Origin: DATJLQ01 sp035509415
Lineage (GTDB): Bacteria > Pseudomonadota > Alphaproteobacteria > JACZXZ01
Length of the DNA stretch: 8,805 nt
Direction: 5' to 3'
Assembly: GCA_035509415.1 (NCBI GenBank)
Contig: DATJLQ010000205.1
Coordinates: 1 to 8,805, forward strand
The stretch's first letter is position 1; each line of letters begins with the position of its first letter. Positions 6,450-8,805 of the stretch are shown here, one piece after another. The notes under the pieces were generated by a model. It was given only the letters and a program-made list of their open reading frames with translations. It made no database searches and was not told where the DNA came from. Both the position numbers and the translations under genes were made by a program.

Positions 6450-6473
6450 GGGCGCGCGCGGAAGCGCGCGTCC
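6450..6473. terminator. Hairpin between convergent genes, possible terminator
   Basis: On the plus strand GGGCGCGCGC (6450-6459) pairs with GCGCGCGTCC (6464-6473) as a continuous 10-bp stem with one G-U pair, closed by a GGAA (GNRA) tetraloop. It lies 38 bases after the plus-strand gene and 13 bases after the end of the convergent small gene. That is where a two-way terminator would be expected. Neither strand has a U-tract after the stem, so an intrinsic terminator is not proven; it may act with Rho or protect the 3' end. Confidence 0.45.
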
Positions 6474-6486
6474 ACCCGCGCGTAGC

Positions 6487-6648
6487 TCAGCCCTTGCGCC
6501 CGGCCTCGCGCTCGAGACGCTCGGCGATGCGCAGATAGCTCTGGCGCAGGCGCAAAAGCTCGCTTTGCACCATCTCTTCGCGCGCGAGGTTCGCGAGGCG
6601 AACGCATTCCTCGGCGCGCCGTCGATAGCCCTCGGCGGTGTATGGCAT
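6487..6648 (-). CDS. Small helical protein of 53 residues, function unknown
   Basis: Reading from the ATG at 6648 gives 53 residues beginning MPYTAEGYRRRAEECVRLAN and ending in EREAGRKG, then TGA. The composition (Arg, Glu, Ala, Leu, with few Gly or Pro until the end) predicts two amphipathic helices. The pattern YRRRAEECVRLA...ELLRLRQSYLRIAERLE strongly resembles small proteins that I recall in many copies in alphaproteobacteria such as Bradyrhizobium, with no known function. GGGGAG (6653-6658) sits four bases before the ATG, and a promoter with an FNR-like box lies upstream. The other two minus-strand frames across this stretch stay open longer but give Arg/Ala/Pro-rich products without family resemblance. 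I rate the gene real because of the family-like pattern, ribosome site and promoter together. Confidence 0.8.
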   Translation of the reverse strand: MPYTAEGYRRRAEECVRLANLAREEMVQSELLRLRQSYLRIAERLEREAGRKG

Positions 6649-6677
6649 CGGGCTCCCCGTCCCTGATATGCCAGCCG

Positions 6678-6718
6678 ATGATATGAGAGCTCATCGAAAG
6701 CTTTATGATCTGGATCAA
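6678..6718 (-). promoter_or_regulatory. Promoter with FNR/FixK-like box for the small helical protein gene
   Basis: On the minus strand TTGATCCAGATCAT (6718-6705) matches the FNR/FixK consensus TTGAT-N4-ATCAA at nine of ten defined positions. A -10 element TATCAT (6683-6678, five of six) follows and predicts a start site near 6670-6671. This puts the box centre at about -40.5 to -41.5, the position typical of activation by this regulator family. The leader would be about 22 bases and includes the ribosome binding site. Oxygen- or redox-responsive control of the small gene is inferred from this geometry; no regulator gene is in the window. Confidence 0.55.
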
Positions 6719-6766
6719 TAGCGCCGCCCGATCGCGCGCCGCGCGACAAATGCCGAGCGCTTCGGG

Positions 6767-7627
6767 CTAAAGCTTGGGCGGCTTCAGGGCACCGCCGGGT
6801 GCAGGCAGCGGCCAATGGGGCAGGAGCCGGCCGCCCAGGCGCATGGGTGCTATGTGGCGCGCGAGCCCGGTCTTATCGTCGGTCTCGATCAAGGCGCCGC
6901 ACAGCGTCGCCTCGCCGCCGGCCGCCTCGAGCCGCTCGCCGCGCAGCTTGGTCACGAAGCGCGCGACCGCCCCCGCCTTGGTCATGCCGATCACCGAATC
7001 GTAGTCGCCGCACATGCCGAGGTCGGTCTGGTACGCCGTGCCGCCGGCGAGGATCTGGGCGTCCGCCGTGGGCACGTGGGAGTGGGTCCCGATCACGCCC
7101 GAGACGCGGCCGTCGCAGAAATGGCCGGTCGCCATCTTCTCGCTGGTCGCCTCGCCATGGACGTCGACCAGGATGAGGTCGGCATTGCCCTTGGGCTGGC
7201 CGCGTAGGCGATGGGTCTCGAGCTGCTGGGCGAGGCATTGGAACGGATCGTCGAGCGCCTCCATGAAGAGGCGCAACATGACGTGGAGCAGGACGACGCG
7301 CTTCCCGCCCGCGAGATCGAACACGCCGACGCCGCGCCCGGGCGTGCCGACGGGATAATTGTGCGGCCGCAGGAGCTTCGGATCGCGCTTGATGTAGTCG
7401 AGCGTCTCGCGCTGGTCCCAGACGTGGTTGCCGGTGGTGATCGCATCGACCCCCGCCGCGTAGAATTCCTGGCAGATCTCGCCCGTGATGCCGAAGCCGC
7501 CGGCCGCGTTCTCGCCATTGACCATGACGAAGTCGAGCGCCAACGCGTCGCGCAGCTTGGGCACGTACTCGACGACGGCCTTCCGTCCCGCGCGCCCCAT
7601 CACGTCGCCGCAGGCAAGCACTCTCAT
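6767..7627 (-). CDS. YmdB-like metallophosphoesterase (TIGR00282-type)
   Basis: This 286-residue protein belongs to the calcineurin-like phosphoesterase group that includes Bacillus YmdB, for which cyclic-nucleotide (2',3'-cAMP) phosphodiesterase activity is reported. Metal-site residues are visible in order: Asp8 in ACGDVMGRAG, Glu39-Asn40 in VNGEN, Asn67-His68 in TTGNHVWD, His157 in VDVHGEATSEK, and His182/His184 in GTHSHV. The segment RLFMEALDDPF (119-129) and the late QTDLGMCGDYDSVIG are also typical. There is no signal peptide. The C-terminal 20 residues are Pro/Gly/Leu-rich. The ATG overlaps the stop of the preceding cyclo-ligase gene as ATGA, with GGGAG six bases before it, so the two are translationally coupled. 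The physiological role in alphaproteobacteria is not established, and I leave the symbol empty because E. coli uses ymdB for an unrelated gene. Confidence 0.93.
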   Translation of the reverse strand: MRVLACGDVMGRAGRKAVVEYVPKLRDALALDFVMVNGENAAGGFGITGEICQEFYAAGVDAITTGNHVWDQRETLDYIKRDPKLLRPHNYPVGTPGRGVGVFDLAGGKRVVLLHVMLRLFMEALDDPFQCLAQQLETHRLRGQPKGNADLILVDVHGEATSEKMATGHFCDGRVSGVIGTHSHVPTADAQILAGGTAYQTDLGMCGDYDSVIGMTKAGAVARFVTKLRGERLEAAGGEATLCGALIETDDKTGLARHIAPMRLGGRLLPHWPLPAPGGALKPPKL

Positions 7628-8238
7628 CGTCCGCTCCCGACCGCGGCGCGTTGGGCCGCGGCGAATTCCTTGACGCCTTCCTCGGTCACGCTCGCATCGA
7701 GGCGCTCGTCGTATCCGTCATGGGGCAGGCGCTCGACCTCTTGTGCCGCGTAGCCGACGCCGACCGCGAGCACGCGCCGCTGCGCGCGCAGCGTCGTGAG
7801 CGTGCGGTCGTAGAAGCCGGCGCCATAGCCGACGCGGTAGCCGTCGCGATCGATCGCGAGATAGGGCACGAGGAGCACCGTGGGTGCGAGCTCGCCCGCC
7901 GCGGCGCGCGGCTCCTGGAGGCCGAAGGGCTTGGCCTCGAGTGCTTCGCCCGGACGCCAACGCCGAAACAAAAGCGGCGTGCCGCGCGCGACCACCACGG
8001 GAAGCGCCAACGCGTGGCCGCGCGCGTGGAGCGCCAACAAAAGCGGCCGCACGTCGAATTCGCTGCGCCCGGGCCAATAGGCGGAGACGACGGCGTCCTT
8101 GGCGAGCGCGAAATGGGCGAGGAAGTTTGCCGCGAGGGCCGCGGGCGCCGTGTCCTTGAGCCGCGCATGGGCCGCGTCGCGACGCAGGACGGCCGCCGCG
8201 CGCACCGCCTTCTTCTCGTCGGCAATGCTCATGGTCAT
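7624..8238 (-). CDS. fau: 5-formyltetrahydrofolate cyclo-ligase
   Basis: The enzyme (5,10-methenyltetrahydrofolate synthetase) uses ATP to convert 5-formyl-THF to 5,10-methenyl-THF, returning this inhibitory folate to one-carbon metabolism in the cytoplasm. The 204-residue product has the usual N-terminal helix (KKAVRAAAVLRRDA), AYWPGRSEFDVRPLL (53-67), FRRWRPGEAL (91-100), FGLQEPR (105-111), LLVPYLAIDRDGYRVGYGAGFYDRTL (starting at 122) and LDASVTEEG near the end. The Gly-rich GYGAGFYDR segment is the nucleotide/substrate loop, with Ala and Phe where many homologues have Gly and Tyr. Two in-frame ATGs, 8238 and 8232, are possible starts and neither has a clear ribosome site. The longer form is given. 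The gene lies directly downstream of 6S RNA, the classic ssrS-fau (ygfA) arrangement, so read-through from the 6S promoter is likely. Confidence 0.95.
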   Translation of the reverse strand: MTMSIADEKKAVRAAAVLRRDAAHARLKDTAPAALAANFLAHFALAKDAVVSAYWPGRSEFDVRPLLLALHARGHALALPVVVARGTPLLFRRWRPGEALEAKPFGLQEPRAAAGELAPTVLLVPYLAIDRDGYRVGYGAGFYDRTLTTLRAQRRVLAVGVGYAAQEVERLPHDGYDERLDASVTEEGVKEFAAAQRAAVGSGR

Positions 8239-8281
8239 GGATCGGCGGCGCCCGCGGCAATCAAGGGATTTCGGGAACGAA

Positions 8282-8447
8282 GCGAACGGAGCCGCCTCAG
8301 CCGTCGGCCCACTCTTGTCCTCTGTGGCCTGCTTACGCAGGTGGGCGCCATATGCCGGGACCAGGGTCTCGGTAGGGACAGCTCCCTTGAGGAATGCATT
8401 GGCCCCAGGGCACGAAGTGACCTGACGCGCTGCGCAGCCCCGTTCGC
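8282..8447 (-). ncRNA. ssrS: 6S RNA
   Basis: 6S RNA mimics an open promoter and binds the housekeeping RNA polymerase holoenzyme in slow growth. The stretch has no coding potential of note and sits between zapA and the cyclo-ligase gene, where 6S RNA is found in many proteobacteria. The sequence folds as expected. GCGAACGGGGCTG (8447-8435) pairs with CGGCTCCGTTCGC (8294-8282) as a 13-bp closing helix with two G-U pairs. CAGC..GTC with GAC.GGCTG and CACT with AGTG extend it inward. An open central region follows, whose 3' side carries the small hairpin CCTGC-GTAA-GCAGG. The distal arm has GGG-GCTGT with ATGGC-CCC and the apical stem CCG-GAC/GTC-CGG. The length, about 166 nt, is typical. The ends are taken from the closing helix and the promoter position and could be off by several bases. 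Confidence 0.85.
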
Positions 8448-8451
8448 GGGT

Positions 8452-8480
8452 AATCTAGGCCGCCTCGAGGCGCGCGGCAA
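8452..8480 (-). promoter_or_regulatory. Promoter of 6S RNA inside the end of zapA
   Basis: On the minus strand TTGCCG (8480-8475) and TAGATT (8457-8452) lie exactly 17 bases apart, each matching sigma70 consensus at four of six positions. The -10 begins on the zapA stop codon TAG. The predicted start, 8445-8447, coincides with the first base of the 6S closing helix. That independent agreement is the main support. Confidence 0.55.
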
Positions 8481-8805
8481 TCTCCTCGATGCGCTGGGCC
8501 AGCGTTTCGAAGCCGTCGGCGAGCGCCGCCTCGGCCTCGGGCGAGAGCGACGCCTTCTTGCGCTTCTCGTCCTCGAGCGAGCGCTGCGCCTGCTCGCTCG
8601 CCTTGCGCGCGTCGGCGAGCTCGTCGGCGATCAGGAGGCTCGCCATGACGAGGAGACGCATGTCGCCGATCTGTCCCATCGCCGCCGTGAGCTCGCCCAC
8701 GCGCTTGTCGACGTAGCCCGCGAGCTTCACGAGGTGCTGCTCCTGGCCGTCGTCGCAGGCGATCTGGTAGCCGCGATTGTTGATGGTGACGGTGACCTGC
8801 GCCAT
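8455..8805 (-). CDS. zapA: ZapA, FtsZ-ring associated protein
   Basis: ZapA bundles FtsZ filaments and stabilises the Z-ring at mid-cell. The 116-residue product has the N-terminal globular part beginning MAQVTVTINNRGYQIACDDG, followed by EQHLVKLAGYVDKRVGEL (22-39) and a helix with MRLLVMASLLIADEL (49-63). The second half is a long charged coiled coil (ARKASEQAQRSLEDEKRKK, then LAQRIEEIAARLEAA) that dimerises and tetramerises the protein. The length is normal for the family (about 105-130). The start is the ATG at the very last base of the window, so promoter and ribosome site are outside, but the conserved N-terminus is intact and the gene appears complete. 6S RNA follows at once, in the conserved zapA-ssrS-fau order. 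Confidence 0.94.
   Translation of the reverse strand: MAQVTVTINNRGYQIACDDGQEQHLVKLAGYVDKRVGELTAAMGQIGDMRLLVMASLLIADELADARKASEQAQRSLEDEKRKKASLSPEAEAALADGFETLAQRIEEIAARLEAA

Noticed and set aside
6476..6490. GCGCGTAGCTCAG, which looks like the D-arm start of a tRNA
   Set aside because: No acceptor pairing, anticodon arm or T-arm (GGTTCGA) follows in register. The match falls on the end of the small minus-strand gene and is chance.
6432..6815. Longer minus-strand frames over the small helical protein gene
   Set aside because: They run through the ymdB end and give Arg/Ala/Pro-rich products. The third frame matches a recognisable small-protein pattern with a ribosome site.

Overview
The window reads as core chromosome of a high-GC alphaproteobacterium. 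The evidence is the gene order ruvC-ruvA-ruvB-ybgC-tolQ-tolR(-tolA) behind yebC, a zapA-6S RNA-5-formyltetrahydrofolate cyclo-ligase block, a YmdB-type phosphoesterase, and strongly G/C-ending codons that leave long open frames on the non-coding strands. The mix fits Rhodospirillales/Hyphomicrobiales-type genomes, but the sequence alone does not fix a genus.

Layout, following the minus strand from the right edge. zapA (complete, starting at the last base) carries in its 3' end a promoter for a 6S RNA, which folds into a long rod with a 13-bp closing helix. The cyclo-ligase gene (fau) follows and overlaps the ymdB-like gene by ATGA. Next is a small minus-strand gene for a 53-residue helical protein, with its own promoter. 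That promoter has an FNR/FixK-like box about 41 bp upstream of a predicted start site. Convergent to it, on the plus strand, lies the only plus-strand gene: a secreted 465-residue protein with one C-terminal CXXCH haem motif. It has a good sigma70-like promoter and a 32-bp tandem duplication in its leader. Divergent from that gene is the long minus-strand operon yebC, ruvC, ruvA, ruvB, ybgC, tolQ, tolR, then the ATG of the next gene (expected tolA) at the left edge.

How the genes work together: RuvABC branch-migrates and cuts Holliday junctions. YbgC and TolQR belong to the Tol-Pal envelope system that acts at the division septum. The repair and Tol genes overlap or are 2-8 nt apart, so they are probably translated in a coupled way from one transcript, perhaps led by YebC. 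ZapA (FtsZ bundling), 6S RNA (RNA polymerase holoenzyme control), the cyclo-ligase (folate recycling) and the YmdB-like enzyme form a housekeeping block.

The least ordinary part is about 4.67-6.77 kb, between yebC and ymdB. It holds the secreted haem protein and the small protein, each with its own control region, placed convergently around a GNRA-loop hairpin. I saw no mobile element, CRISPR array, tRNA, rRNA or clearly new multi-gene system. Most of the window is conserved core genome.
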